Made by a program: the position numbers and the translations under genes. DNA of 64,000 nt, from the NCBI GenBank assembly GCA_020850225.1, contig JADZFD010000026.1, positions 16,126 to 80,125 on the forward strand. The letters run 5' to 3'. The stretch is from Saprospiraceae bacterium (lineage in GTDB: Bacteria; Bacteroidota; Bacteroidia; Chitinophagales; Saprospiraceae). This document shows positions 20,004 to 27,169 of this stretch, piece by piece (positions within the stretch are counted from its first letter, which is position 1; every line of letters starts with the position of its first letter). Under the pieces are notes generated by a model that saw only the letters and a program-made list of their open reading frames with translations, searched no databases and was not told the DNA's origin.

Positions 20004-21056
20004 TTAATTTTTAATTATCACATTTGCTCCATCAAATAGATTGATAAATCCGTTTGTAACAATTATATCTCCCTCTTTTAATCCGTTTATAACTACAGTT
20101 TTATTACTTGTATTCTTAGAAGTTGTAATGGTTTGTAAAATAGCCTTTCCATTTTTTACTATATAAACTTTTGCTATTCCATTTTCTTCAATAATGGAAG
20201 ATGACGGAATGAATATGCCTTGTTCTTGCGAAGTAGAAGAAAGCTTTACTTTCCCAAACATTCCCGATTTTATAGATAATTGTTTGGTGTTTTCAACTTG
20301 GAATTGAACCGGAAAACTATTGCCCATATTCGCTTTACTTCCTGTCATTATTATTTTTCCGGGAAGTGGAATTTCAGGATAAACATCTGAATTGATGTTA
20401 TAAATTTTGTTGGCTTGAAACTGTACCAAATCTTTTTCAGGAACATTTACCGTAAAACGTAACGAATTGATGTCTGTGATTTGCAGTAACGGAATTCCCG
20501 GTGCAGCAAAACCGCCTTCTTCGTTGAGTTTAGCCGTCACAACGCCGTTGAAAGGTGCTTTAATACTTGTTTTGCTAATTTGCTCCAACAAAGTTGCTCG
20601 TTGAACTTTAGCCGATTTAAGACCTAATTTTGCTTTCTCTAATTGAACGCCTTGAATGGCATCGGCTTCCGTTAAAATTGTATATCGTTTTACATCATCT
20701 TCCAATCCTTCAATTTGTACTTCTATTGTTTGCAATTGTAACTTTAACAACGAATTATCCAACTGTATAAGCGTTTGACCTTTGGAAACAGTACTTCCAA
20801 CATCTACCAAAACGGCATTGATTTTTCCTTGAATATCCGCACTGATTTTTGTTTCCTTATTTGGTTCAAAAGTCCCTGTATAGTTGTTTGCATCAACAAT
20901 GTTTTGTAGTCGAATGGTATCAACACTTACGGTAATCGGTTTTTCTTTATCGTATTGATATACTCTATTTTCAGTTGTTTTTTTGTTGCTTAAAAGTTTG
21001 AACATCATCAAACCAACCACCGCAACACCTGCTATTATCCAAATTATCTTTTTCAT
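20004..21056 (-). CDS. RND efflux periplasmic adaptor (membrane fusion protein)
   Basis: This 350-residue protein has an N-terminal anchor (IIWIIAGVAVVGLMMF), a lipoyl-like half motif (NAVLVDVGSTVSKGQTLIQL), a short coiled-coil hairpin, a second lipoyl half (TSIKAPFNGVVTAKL), a beta-barrel domain and a membrane-proximal C-terminal domain. It links the pump to the TolC channel. It follows the tolC gene by 42 nt of tandem AATTTTTAATTCTT repeats and is in the same operon. Confidence 0.9.
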   Translation of the reverse strand: MKKIIWIIAGVAVVGLMMFKLLSNKKTTENRVYQYDKEKPITVSVDTIRLQNIVDANNYTGTFEPNKETKISADIQGKINAVLVDVGSTVSKGQTLIQLDNSLLKLQLQTIEVQIEGLEDDVKRYTILTEADAIQGVQLEKAKLGLKSAKVQRATLLEQISKTSIKAPFNGVVTAKLNEEGGFAAPGIPLLQITDINSLRFTVNVPEKDLVQFQANKIYNINSDVYPEIPLPGKIIMTGSKANMGNSFPVQFQVENTKQLSIKSGMFGKVKLSSTSQEQGIFIPSSSIIEENGIAKVYIVKNGKAILQTITTSKNTSNKTVVINGLKEGDIIVTNGFINLFDGANVIIKN

Positions 21057-21060
21057 TATC

Positions 21061-21110
21061 TCCTTGATTTTTAATTCTTAATTTTTAATTCTTAATTTTT
21101 AATTCTTAAT
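21061..21110. repeat. Tandem 14-bp AT-rich repeat between tolC and the adaptor gene
   Basis: The unit AATTTTTAATTCTT is repeated about three times. Similar TTTTTAATTCGTAATT strings occur in other spacers of this block (near 16505, 19615, 19990 and 25395), always between same-direction genes. Confidence 0.6.
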
Positions 21111-22430
21111 TGTCAATTGACCCGTTACTTTTTTTAGTTCTAAATCAGCTTTCAAATAATCTATTACTGCTGATAAATAATTTTGCTGTGCTTCACGCAG
21201 TGCGTTGTCTGCCAATAAAACATCGGTTAGGCTTGCTGTTCCTTGTTTCTGTTGAATAATAGTTTGATCATAAATGGTTTGTGCTAAAGCGATTTGCTTT
21301 TCGGTGTTCAATACCGTTTGTTGGGCTACATTTTTCTGCCTTGTGCTATTTTCAATTTCCATTTTATTTTTATCGTTCATTAATTGAACTTGTAATTCAT
21401 TATTGGTTATTTCCAACCTCTTCTGGTTGATTTTTCGTAGTGTAACCGTTCCATTAAAAAGAGGATAAGAAAGCTGTATTCCTGCAAAACTGATAGGGTA
21501 GAATTTCAAGAAATCATTAGGTGTTTTATCATAACCGAAACCTGTTGTTCCGTAGGAAGCAATCAAGTTTAAAGAAGGCAAAAAGCGAGATTTGTTCAGC
21601 GTACTTAATTCAGCATTTAAAAATCTATTTTGCGCTTGAATGAGTTGAATATCCAAGGTTGTTTTTGAAGTGTAATCCAATGTTGTTTGAAAAGAAATTG
21701 CACTTTCGATGTTAATTTGGTTTTCTAAAGCAACGCCCATATTTAGCTTTAGTGCATTCAGAATAGAAATGTATTTGTTATTCACATTTTCTTTTTGAGT
21801 AGCTAATTGTTCCGCTTGTAATTGCACTTTATTTACATCTGTTCCCTTTGCCAAAAGTTGTTCTTTTAGCAATTGCATATTTTTTAATAGTTTGTTTGTG
21901 TTCTCTAAATTAGTTTCTAAAAACTCCAATTGGTGTTTTAAGATTTGAGCATTGTAATAAAGTGTTGTAATATCATACAAAACCTGTTCTTCCGATTTTT
22001 GATATTGAAGTTGGGTGAGTTCATTTGCAATTTTTGTATTTTGAATTGCTCCGTAAACCTGTGGATTGTAGAGTGGCATTGCCAATTGAATATTCGCGTT
22101 GATATTATGAGGAACACCAAATTGCAAATCTCTAAACTGTCCTTCGGGCGCTTGCGGATTAAGTGCATTCATCGGCATTAGTTGTGTGGGCAACTCCATA
22201 AAATATTTGTAGTCGGCGTTTGCCGTAATTTTTGGAATAAGGTTAGCTTGTGCTTCTTTTTTCCGCTGCTCACTAATGGCAATGTTGTTGCGATTGATTT
22301 GCAATGTTTTGTTATGCACTCTTGCTGTGTCAATACATTGTTTTAGTGTCCAAACTTCTTGGGCTTGAACCGCATTCCATCCGATAAGCACTATCGAAAA
22401 GAAAAAAAGTTTGCGAGTATTCACTAACAT
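21099..22430 (-). CDS. TolC-family outer-membrane efflux channel
   Basis: This 443-residue protein has a signal peptide (FFFSIVLIGWNAVQA) and two internal repeats of long amphipathic helices with short strands, as in outer-membrane efflux proteins (WTLKQCIDTARVHN start motif and a late AQTIYDQTIIQQKQGTASL block). It forms the trimeric exit duct for the pump. The second gene of the operon, it lies 34 nt after the cupin gene. Confidence 0.9.
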   Translation of the reverse strand: MLVNTRKLFFFSIVLIGWNAVQAQEVWTLKQCIDTARVHNKTLQINRNNIAISEQRKKEAQANLIPKITANADYKYFMELPTQLMPMNALNPQAPEGQFRDLQFGVPHNINANIQLAMPLYNPQVYGAIQNTKIANELTQLQYQKSEEQVLYDITTLYYNAQILKHQLEFLETNLENTNKLLKNMQLLKEQLLAKGTDVNKVQLQAEQLATQKENVNNKYISILNALKLNMGVALENQINIESAISFQTTLDYTSKTTLDIQLIQAQNRFLNAELSTLNKSRFLPSLNLIASYGTTGFGYDKTPNDFLKFYPISFAGIQLSYPLFNGTVTLRKINQKRLEITNNELQVQLMNDKNKMEIENSTRQKNVAQQTVLNTEKQIALAQTIYDQTIIQQKQGTASLTDVLLADNALREAQQNYLSAVIDYLKADLELKKVTGQLTIKN

Positions 22431-22464
22431 ATTAGGGTAAATTTTTTTAGTTTGTTATCCGTAT

Positions 22465-22794
22465 TTAATTTTCTTGTTTTATCATTGTCAGCAACATTTT
22501 AAAGCGTTCAATTCCATTTAAAGAATGAGGAATATTTGCTGGCATAATGATGCAATCACCCTTTTTAAAGTTGTGAGTTTTACTGTTAATCGTTATTTCT
22601 GCTTCACCATCTAAAATTTGAACAATCGCATCATAAGAAGTTTTATGCTCCGAAAGCCCCTGTTCTTTGTCAAACGAAAATAAAGTTAGGTTTCCACCTT
22701 TGCTTTTAGTTATCTGTTTGCTAATAACTCCACCGCTTGTATATTCAATTGAATTCTCAAGGTTGAATATATTTTCTTTTTCAAAAGTTGCCAT
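22465..22794 (-). CDS. Small cupin-domain protein, first gene of the efflux operon
   Basis: This is a single cupin barrel of 109 residues. Metal-ligand-like residues lie in GLSEHKTSYDAIVQILDGEA (motif 1) and CIIMPANIPHSL (motif 2), though motif 1 has one His and lacks the classic HxH pair. Function is unknown; it could bind a small ligand or metal. It begins 16 nt after the shared TetR-type operator, so it leads the efflux transcript. Confidence 0.82.
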   Translation of the reverse strand: MATFEKENIFNLENSIEYTSGGVISKQITKSKGGNLTLFSFDKEQGLSEHKTSYDAIVQILDGEAEITINSKTHNFKKGDCIIMPANIPHSLNGIERFKMLLTMIKQEN

Positions 22795-22809
22795 ACTATA
22801 TATATTTAC

Positions 22810-22838
22810 GTTAGTTAGTATTCACTCACAAAAGTAAA
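22810..22838 (-). promoter_or_regulatory. Promoter and probable TetR operator of the efflux operon
   Basis: The 29-bp sequence matches 26019-26047 in front of tetR at 28 of 29 positions. It contains a minus-strand -7 element TACTTTTG followed by the partly palindromic block GTTAGTTAGTATTCACTC (plus-strand reading, core TTAGT-n4-ACTCA). Both copies lie 14-16 nt before a start codon. The TetR protein of this block is the obvious candidate repressor; this is inference. Confidence 0.72.
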
Positions 22839-23024
22839 GTAAGTTTTTCAATTGGCAAATTTTTTTTGAAAAAAATCACAATCTTTTTTTTCTCCTCATC
22901 TATTTATAGCCTTCAAACCATAAAACTGTAATAAAAGCAATCAAAACGGCTATTCCTAAATCCCTCTCTTTCTCGACAAATTTCAAAAAAACACGAAACT
23001 TCTTTTTTTAGTTTAATTCTTTAT

Positions 23025-23042
23025 CGTAATATTGTAATATAC
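23025..23042 (+). promoter_or_regulatory. Candidate ArsR operator
   Basis: A repeated GTAATAT unit (GTAATATTGTAATATAC) lies 14 nt before the arsR ATG and overlaps a near match to the -7 element (TAATATTG). Autoregulation by ArsR would be typical for the family. Confidence 0.4.
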
Positions 23043-23055
23043 AAATAAAGAAATA

Positions 23056-23382
23056 ATGGGTGCGACAAAAACAGATCATTTTACGGATGAACAAAACCAA
23101 ATAGCAAGCATTGCAAAAGCGATAGGGCATCCTGCAAGGGTAGCTATCATTGAACATTTATTGAAAGTGAATGCTTGTATTTGCGGAGATATTGTGAGCG
23201 AATTGCCACTTTCACAACCGACAGTTTCACAACATTTAAAGGAACTTAAAAGTGCCGGACTGATTAAGGGCAATATAGAAGGTAATGCAATTTGCTATTG
23301 TATAGATGAAAAGGGGTTTGAAGTGCTGAAAAATTATTTTTCAAAAATCATTACAACAGTAAACAAGCAAAACTGCTGTTAA
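23056..23382 (+). CDS. ArsR-family metalloregulator
   Basis: This is a 108-residue winged-helix repressor. The DNA-recognition helix reads LSQPTVSQHLKELKSAGLI. The classic ELCVCDL metal site on helix 3 is replaced by NACICGDIV, keeping a Cys-x-Cys pair, and a Cys pair ends the protein (KQNCC). It probably senses arsenite or a similar soft metal and releases DNA on binding. It is followed 31 nt later by arsM and is therefore likely its regulator. Confidence 0.88.
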   Translation: MGATKTDHFTDEQNQIASIAKAIGHPARVAIIEHLLKVNACICGDIVSELPLSQPTVSQHLKELKSAGLIKGNIEGNAICYCIDEKGFEVLKNYFSKIITTVNKQNCC

Positions 23383-23413
23383 TCAATTAATAATTCTATT
23401 AAATATAAATACA

Positions 23414-24253
23414 ATGAACACAGAAAAAGAAATCAAAGAAATGGTAAGGCAAAAATATAGTGAAATAGCCTTACAAGACAAAGAAACGAATGCTTCATCT
23501 TGTTGTGGTGCAGGTGGTTGCAGTACCGAGGTTTATAACATCATGAGTGAAGAATACAAAGACCTTAAAGGATATAATCCGGATGCTGATTTAGGTTTGG
23601 GCTGCGGTTTGCCAACTGAATTTGCCAAAATCAAAAAGGGAGATACTGTTATTGATTTGGGGAGTGGAGCAGGTAATGACTGTTTTGTTGCAAGAGCAGA
23701 AACAGGCGAAACTGGGAAAGTAATTGGAATTGACTTCACGGAGGCAATGATTGACAAAGCACGAAATAACGCTGAAAAATTAGGGTTCAACAATGTTGAG
23801 TTTAGACAAGGTGATATTGAAAAAATGCCTGTAACTGCTAATGTGGCTGATGTGATTGTGAGTAACTGTGTTTTAAACCTTGTACCGAATAAACAAGCTG
23901 TTTTTGCGGAGATGTTCCGAGTGTTAAAACCAGGTGGACATTTTAGCATTTCTGATATTGTCTTGACGGGTGAATTGCCTGAAAAAATAAAAAATGCAGC
24001 AGAAATGTATGCCGGTTGTGTGGCAAGTGCTATTGACAAAAACGAATATTTGAGTTATGTAAGTAAAGTGGGTTTTGTGAATATGCAAATTCAAAAAGAC
24101 AAACCTATTATTGTGCCTGACGATATTCTGAAAAATTATTTGAATGAGGAAGAAATTGCTCAGTATAAAATGAACGAAACCATCATTAGAAGCATTACTG
24201 TTTATGCAGAAAAACCTGCAGATTGTTGTGTACCAAGTTCAGGATGCTGTTAA
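23414..24253 (+). CDS. arsM: Arsenite S-adenosylmethionine methyltransferase
   Basis: This class I methyltransferase methylates As(III). The SAM-binding motif is VIDLGSGAGNDCFVAR. Conserved cysteines fit ArsM: LGLGCGLP, VSNCVLNL and AGCVASAI supply the three arsenic-binding positions, and extra Cys clusters lie at both ends (SSCCGAGGCS near residue 29 and the terminal CCVPSSGCC). Length is 279 residues. The adjacent ArsR supports the assignment. No arsenite permease or reductase is in the window. Confidence 0.9.
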   Translation: MNTEKEIKEMVRQKYSEIALQDKETNASSCCGAGGCSTEVYNIMSEEYKDLKGYNPDADLGLGCGLPTEFAKIKKGDTVIDLGSGAGNDCFVARAETGETGKVIGIDFTEAMIDKARNNAEKLGFNNVEFRQGDIEKMPVTANVADVIVSNCVLNLVPNKQAVFAEMFRVLKPGGHFSISDIVLTGELPEKIKNAAEMYAGCVASAIDKNEYLSYVSKVGFVNMQIQKDKPIIVPDDILKNYLNEEEIAQYKMNETIIRSITVYAEKPADCCVPSSGCC

Positions 24254-24308
24254 AAATATAATTATGGAATATCGGATTGAGGCTTCATCCGTATCAAAAA
24301 ATGATGCG

Positions 24309-24363
24309 ATACTCTTAACCTGAGTTCGATTATTCTATTGAACTCAGGTTAAGAGTATTTTTA
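24309..24363. terminator. Bidirectional terminator between arsM and the cytochrome b gene
   Basis: A perfect 19-bp stem (ATACTCTTAACCTGAGTTC at 24309-24327 and its complement at 24340-24358) with a 12-nt loop is followed by TTTTT on the plus strand. It separates convergent genes. Confidence 0.9.
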
Positions 24364-24921
24364 ATCTCCTCCAATCATTTTAGAAGTAATTCCTTTTTTG
24401 CTTGACAATTCAGCTAATACAATTCCTACTAAATGCAGTAGAATGAAAATAGGAAACCAGTAAATTCCCCATTTATGTACGGCTTCAATTTGCTCATGGT
24501 AAGTAGAGAATAATTCTTTTTCAATACAAACGCCTGTGAATGCAGAAACGAAAACAAACAGATAAAAGTAAACATAAGTAAAACCCTGTAAACGTTCTTT
24601 CAATGGTTGAGTGCTCTTGAAAGGATTGGGGAAACGAATGCCTTTTACAAGCATATAAATAATCCGTGCCAAAAACGAAAAAATCATTACGTGAGCAAAA
24701 AGTTCGTGCCATTGCCACATAGGCTCCCTCAACGCTTTATAAACAGCTTTCGCTTGTTCTTTAGTTGCCTCAACACCGTGAGAAGCAATAGCATCAGCAA
24801 CCGCTTGTTTACCCATCCAATACATTCTCAAAAAACCTGTAATGAATAAAATAGGCATTGCAATTGCCATTATCCAGTGCAGAAGTCTGTGAAAAGCTGT
24901 AAATTTTTGTTGGAATTTCAT
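24361..24921 (-). CDS. Cytochrome b561-like membrane protein
   Basis: This 186-residue protein has four hydrophobic helices. His residues are placed as in the cytochrome b/b6-type domain (FHRLLHW in helix 1, WHELFAH in helix 2, HKWGIYW and LHLVG at the end), enough for two b hemes. It probably carries electrons within the inner membrane for an unknown donor. It ends the tetR-lipoprotein-cytochrome operon, starting 12 nt after the lipoprotein gene. Confidence 0.82.
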   Translation of the reverse strand: MKFQQKFTAFHRLLHWIMAIAMPILFITGFLRMYWMGKQAVADAIASHGVEATKEQAKAVYKALREPMWQWHELFAHVMIFSFLARIIYMLVKGIRFPNPFKSTQPLKERLQGFTYVYFYLFVFVSAFTGVCIEKELFSTYHEQIEAVHKWGIYWFPIFILLHLVGIVLAELSSKKGITSKMIGGD

Positions 24922-24933
24922 CTCAATTATTAT

Positions 24934-25389
24934 TTAGTTAAAATACTGGTGATATTGCTGATATGACTGTTGTAGTTGCAAAAGAATTTCATTTGCTTTT
25001 GTTGCATCGGCTTCATCTTCTAATGATTTGACAATTTCAAGATGTGGGTGCAGCCATTTGTGTAATTCATCGTGGCTTTTCCCATCCATCGTACAGCTTT
25101 TTATGAGCTGGTCATTCTGCTCTTTTAATTGTTGAGATAATGCTTTATAATCTGTCTGATTATTCTGAATATAAGAATTTACCAATTCTTCTCCTTTCAC
25201 TACAAAAGGCTTCATTTCTTCATTCACCAACCACTTTTCGCCATTGTTGAGTTCAATCGCTTCAGAACTTTCTTCGTGTTGATGTTCTGCGTGGTTTTCT
25301 GTCTCCTGCTTTTCTGTTGATTTTTCAGTGGAATTATTACAACTCCACAAAAGCATAACACTCATTCCTAATACAAATACGTTCTTCAT
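24934..25389 (-). CDS. Putative lipoprotein of the tetR operon
   Basis: Starting at MKNVFVLG, a lipobox ends at Cys (MLLWSC). A His/Glu-rich linker (ENHAEHQHEE) follows, then a helical domain of about 110 residues with a single conserved-looking CTMDGKSHDELHKWLHPH stretch. I do not recognise the family; the His-rich linker could bind metal. It lies between tetR and cytochrome b, so it may be an electron-transfer or sensing partner. Confidence 0.7.
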   Translation of the reverse strand: MKNVFVLGMSVMLLWSCNNSTEKSTEKQETENHAEHQHEESSEAIELNNGEKWLVNEEMKPFVVKGEELVNSYIQNNQTDYKALSQQLKEQNDQLIKSCTMDGKSHDELHKWLHPHLEIVKSLEDEADATKANEILLQLQQSYQQYHQYFN

Positions 25390-25414
25390 ATTTTTAATTT
25401 TTAATTCGTAATTT

Positions 25415-26005
25415 TTAATTTTTCTCAATCATTTTTAATATTCCATCTAAGACCGTTCTTCCGTCCTTAACAAGGTTTGACTTATGCCCTGATAATTTCC
25501 ATTTTAATACAGTCATTCTCATTCCTCCAATAACAATGGTGGTAAGTGTAGAACTACCAATTAGTTTATTGTATTGCCCCTTTTCTTGTCCTTTTGTAAT
25601 GTTTGTCTTCACATAATCCTGCATCATATCCATAATTTCTGCTACTTTATTACTCAAACTCTCATCAAAATGAAAAATACTTTCAGCAAAAATCACACTT
25701 ACAATAGCCGGTTTATTTGTGAAAGTATGTAGTTGGGAATTGAAAATTGCTCTTAATTCGTCTGCGGTAGTGTCGCTAGGTTTAAAAGAAATAGACTGAA
25801 TACGAGTTTTCATTTCTGTTTTAAAATACTCTAATAGGCTCAACAATATTTCATTTTTACTTTTGAAATGTCTATACAACGCTGGTTCAGACAAGCCAAT
25901 GTCTTCAGCTAAAGTTTTAATCGTCAGATTTTGAATGCCGTATTTTGAAATTCGGTTGGTAGCCGCTTCCATTATTTCTATTTGTCTGTCTGTAAATTGT
26001 TGCAT
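25415..26005 (-). CDS. TetR/AcrR-family repressor
   Basis: This 196-residue regulator has the usual N-terminal helix-turn-helix (TIKTLAEDIGLSEPALYRHF) and a helical ligand-binding C-terminal domain. It is the first gene of its operon, and its promoter carries the same 29-bp sequence found before the efflux operon, so it probably represses both itself and the pump. The inducer is unknown. Confidence 0.9.
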   Translation of the reverse strand: MQQFTDRQIEIMEAATNRISKYGIQNLTIKTLAEDIGLSEPALYRHFKSKNEILLSLLEYFKTEMKTRIQSISFKPSDTTADELRAIFNSQLHTFTNKPAIVSVIFAESIFHFDESLSNKVAEIMDMMQDYVKTNITKGQEKGQYNKLIGSSTLTTIVIGGMRMTVLKWKLSGHKSNLVKDGRTVLDGILKMIEKN

Positions 26006-26018
26006 ACTTTTTTTTAAT

Positions 26019-26047
26019 GTTAGTTAGTATTCACTCGCAAAAGTAAA
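26019..26047 (-). promoter_or_regulatory. Promoter and probable autoregulatory operator of tetR
   Basis: This copy differs at one base from the efflux operon copy at 22810-22838. The -7 element TACTTTTG is embedded at its right end and the start codon lies 14 nt away. Confidence 0.72.
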
Positions 26048-26120
26048 CATAGTTTTTTAATTGACAAATAAAAAGCACAAAAAAGTTTTGATTTGTTGTT
26101 TGTTCTTACCGTGCGTAGGC

Positions 26121-26400
26121 AAAAAAGTGGCTCTTTTGTTTTTCTAAGGGTTGGCTTTGTGTGTCGGGGCAATACCAAATGTGCCACTTGTGCGGCTGGC
26201 TAAAATTGAATTAAAAAAAACGTGCGGTGGGGAAAATAAAAAATACAGAAGGGTAGGCAATGAGTGTCGGCTTACTCGTTGTCCGTTTGCAATATGGTCT
26301 GTATGTTGTTCGCCTGTCAAAATGGTTTGTCAATTTTTTAAAGTTCAAATTTTGGTTGTCTGTGTCAAGGTTGCATTGTCGCTTTACGATTGGCTATAAC
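26121..26400. repeat. Right terminal inverted repeat of the accessory block
   Basis: Inner to outer: a stem-loop with arms at 26125-26138 and 26176-26189 (12 of 14 paired), with GTTGGCTTTGTGTG in its loop; AAAATTGAATTA7 (26202-26219); AAAATAAAAAATAC (26233-26246); and TGGCTATAAC (26391-26400). The order mirrors the left end. Short open frames here look like chance. Confidence 0.6.
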
Positions 26401-26683
26401 GTCTATATATCCGCAATCTTGCGCATAAATTCCATATGTATACTGTGTTATATTCCTTACAAAGGTATATTGTCATTTTGTTAAGTCCAAATTACCCGAA
26501 GAAAAATTTATATTTTTTTATAGGGTAGGCTATGTGGATATATATTGCATTATACGATCTAAGTGATTTATTTGAACATCTTTAAAGTCGCAGACGCATT
26601 ATATTTATTCAATTAGTATTAAGACCAGATCTTTTTTTAATTAACATATAAGACTATAATGTCTTAAATACAAATAATATCAC
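26401..26683. other. AT-rich spacer outside the accessory block
   Basis: I see no gene or clear structure between the block end and the promoter of the next small gene. Confidence 0.4.
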
Positions 26684-26691
26684 TAATTTTG
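26684..26691 (+). promoter_or_regulatory. -7 element (TAATTTTG) for the small gene at 26729
   Basis: A TAnnTTTG match lies about 38 nt upstream of the GTG start, giving a short leader. Confidence 0.45.
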
Positions 26692-26728
26692 TGCATTCTT
26701 AATAATGAGTTAATCAATATAAATTATC

Positions 26729-26962
26729 GTGGAGGATTTGATACTACAAACGCAAGCATTACCATTGGGAACCTATCTGTATCTGGCTATGGGAGATTGT
26801 GACGGACATAAGGTTGTCATGGCTGTGGGATATACGCCCGAATACGCTAATAAAAAGGCCAGACAATTTGAAGAGAAAATGAATGGACAAATCATATATA
26901 AAGATATTTCAGTCATCAAAACAGGAGAAAAAACCAAATGCAACACCTTGAAGAGGTTTTGA
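26729..26962 (+). CDS. Small protein of unknown function (77 aa)
   Basis: The start is GTG. The product is soluble, with a central motif YLAMGDCDGHKVVMAVGYTP and a lysine-rich helix (NKKARQFEEKM). I do not recognise it. Support for being real comes from its own -7 element upstream and an intrinsic terminator downstream, and from a coherent alpha/beta composition rather than low-complexity sequence. It could regulate or pair with the amylase gene that follows, but it is separated by a terminator. Confidence 0.5.
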   Translation: MEDLILQTQALPLGTYLYLAMGDCDGHKVVMAVGYTPEYANKKARQFEEKMNGQIIYKDISVIKTGEKTKCNTLKRF

Positions 26963-27095
26963 GTTTCAGCATCATTATGAATCCGGTATGCTGTAATCTG
27001 ATTTTACGATAGGTCTGTTTGTAATAAGTACTATTGATTGAATACAACGATTCAAGCATGGATGTGAAGTGATTTCTACCGGTAGGTCTTTCAAT

Positions 27096-27121
27096 ACCTG
27101 ATTTTTTTTCAGGTTTTTTTA
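27096..27121 (+). terminator. Rho-independent terminator upstream of the amylase promoter
   Basis: ACCTGA and TCAGGT arms enclose a T-rich loop and are followed by seven T residues. It ends the transcript of the small gene. Confidence 0.65.
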
Positions 27122-27142
27122 CTGTTAATGAATCTTTCAGCT

Positions 27143-27150
27143 TAGATTTG
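27143..27150 (+). promoter_or_regulatory. -7 element (TAGATTTG) for the GH13 gene
   Basis: The TAnnTTTG match lies 19 nt before the ATG. Confidence 0.55.
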
Positions 27151-27169
27151 GGGTTCAGATACGAACTGT

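Larger units (their letters stand above)
15828..26400. mobile_element. Putative accessory block bounded by long imperfect inverted repeats
   Basis: The block starts at GTTATAGCCA and ends at the exact inverse, TGGCTATAAC. Each flank holds, in mirrored order, a GTATTTTTTATTTT box, an 11-13 nt spacer, a T7AATTCAATTTT box, and a stem-loop. The cargo is an RND efflux operon with tetR, an arsenic methylation pair, a lipoprotein and a cytochrome b. No integrase or transposase is inside. The DNA is visibly more A+T rich in codon choice than the flanks. Calling it a mobile unit is inference from the end structure and cargo. Confidence 0.55.

Noticed and set aside
15828..26400. Classical integron or integrative conjugative element
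   Set aside because: No integrase, relaxase or tra gene is present, and the ends do not match the GTTRRRY core of attC sites.
26151..26484. Short plus-strand ORFs in the right repeat of the accessory block
   Set aside because: They lie across the inverted-repeat boxes and stem-loop and have no likeness between frames or to the left end.
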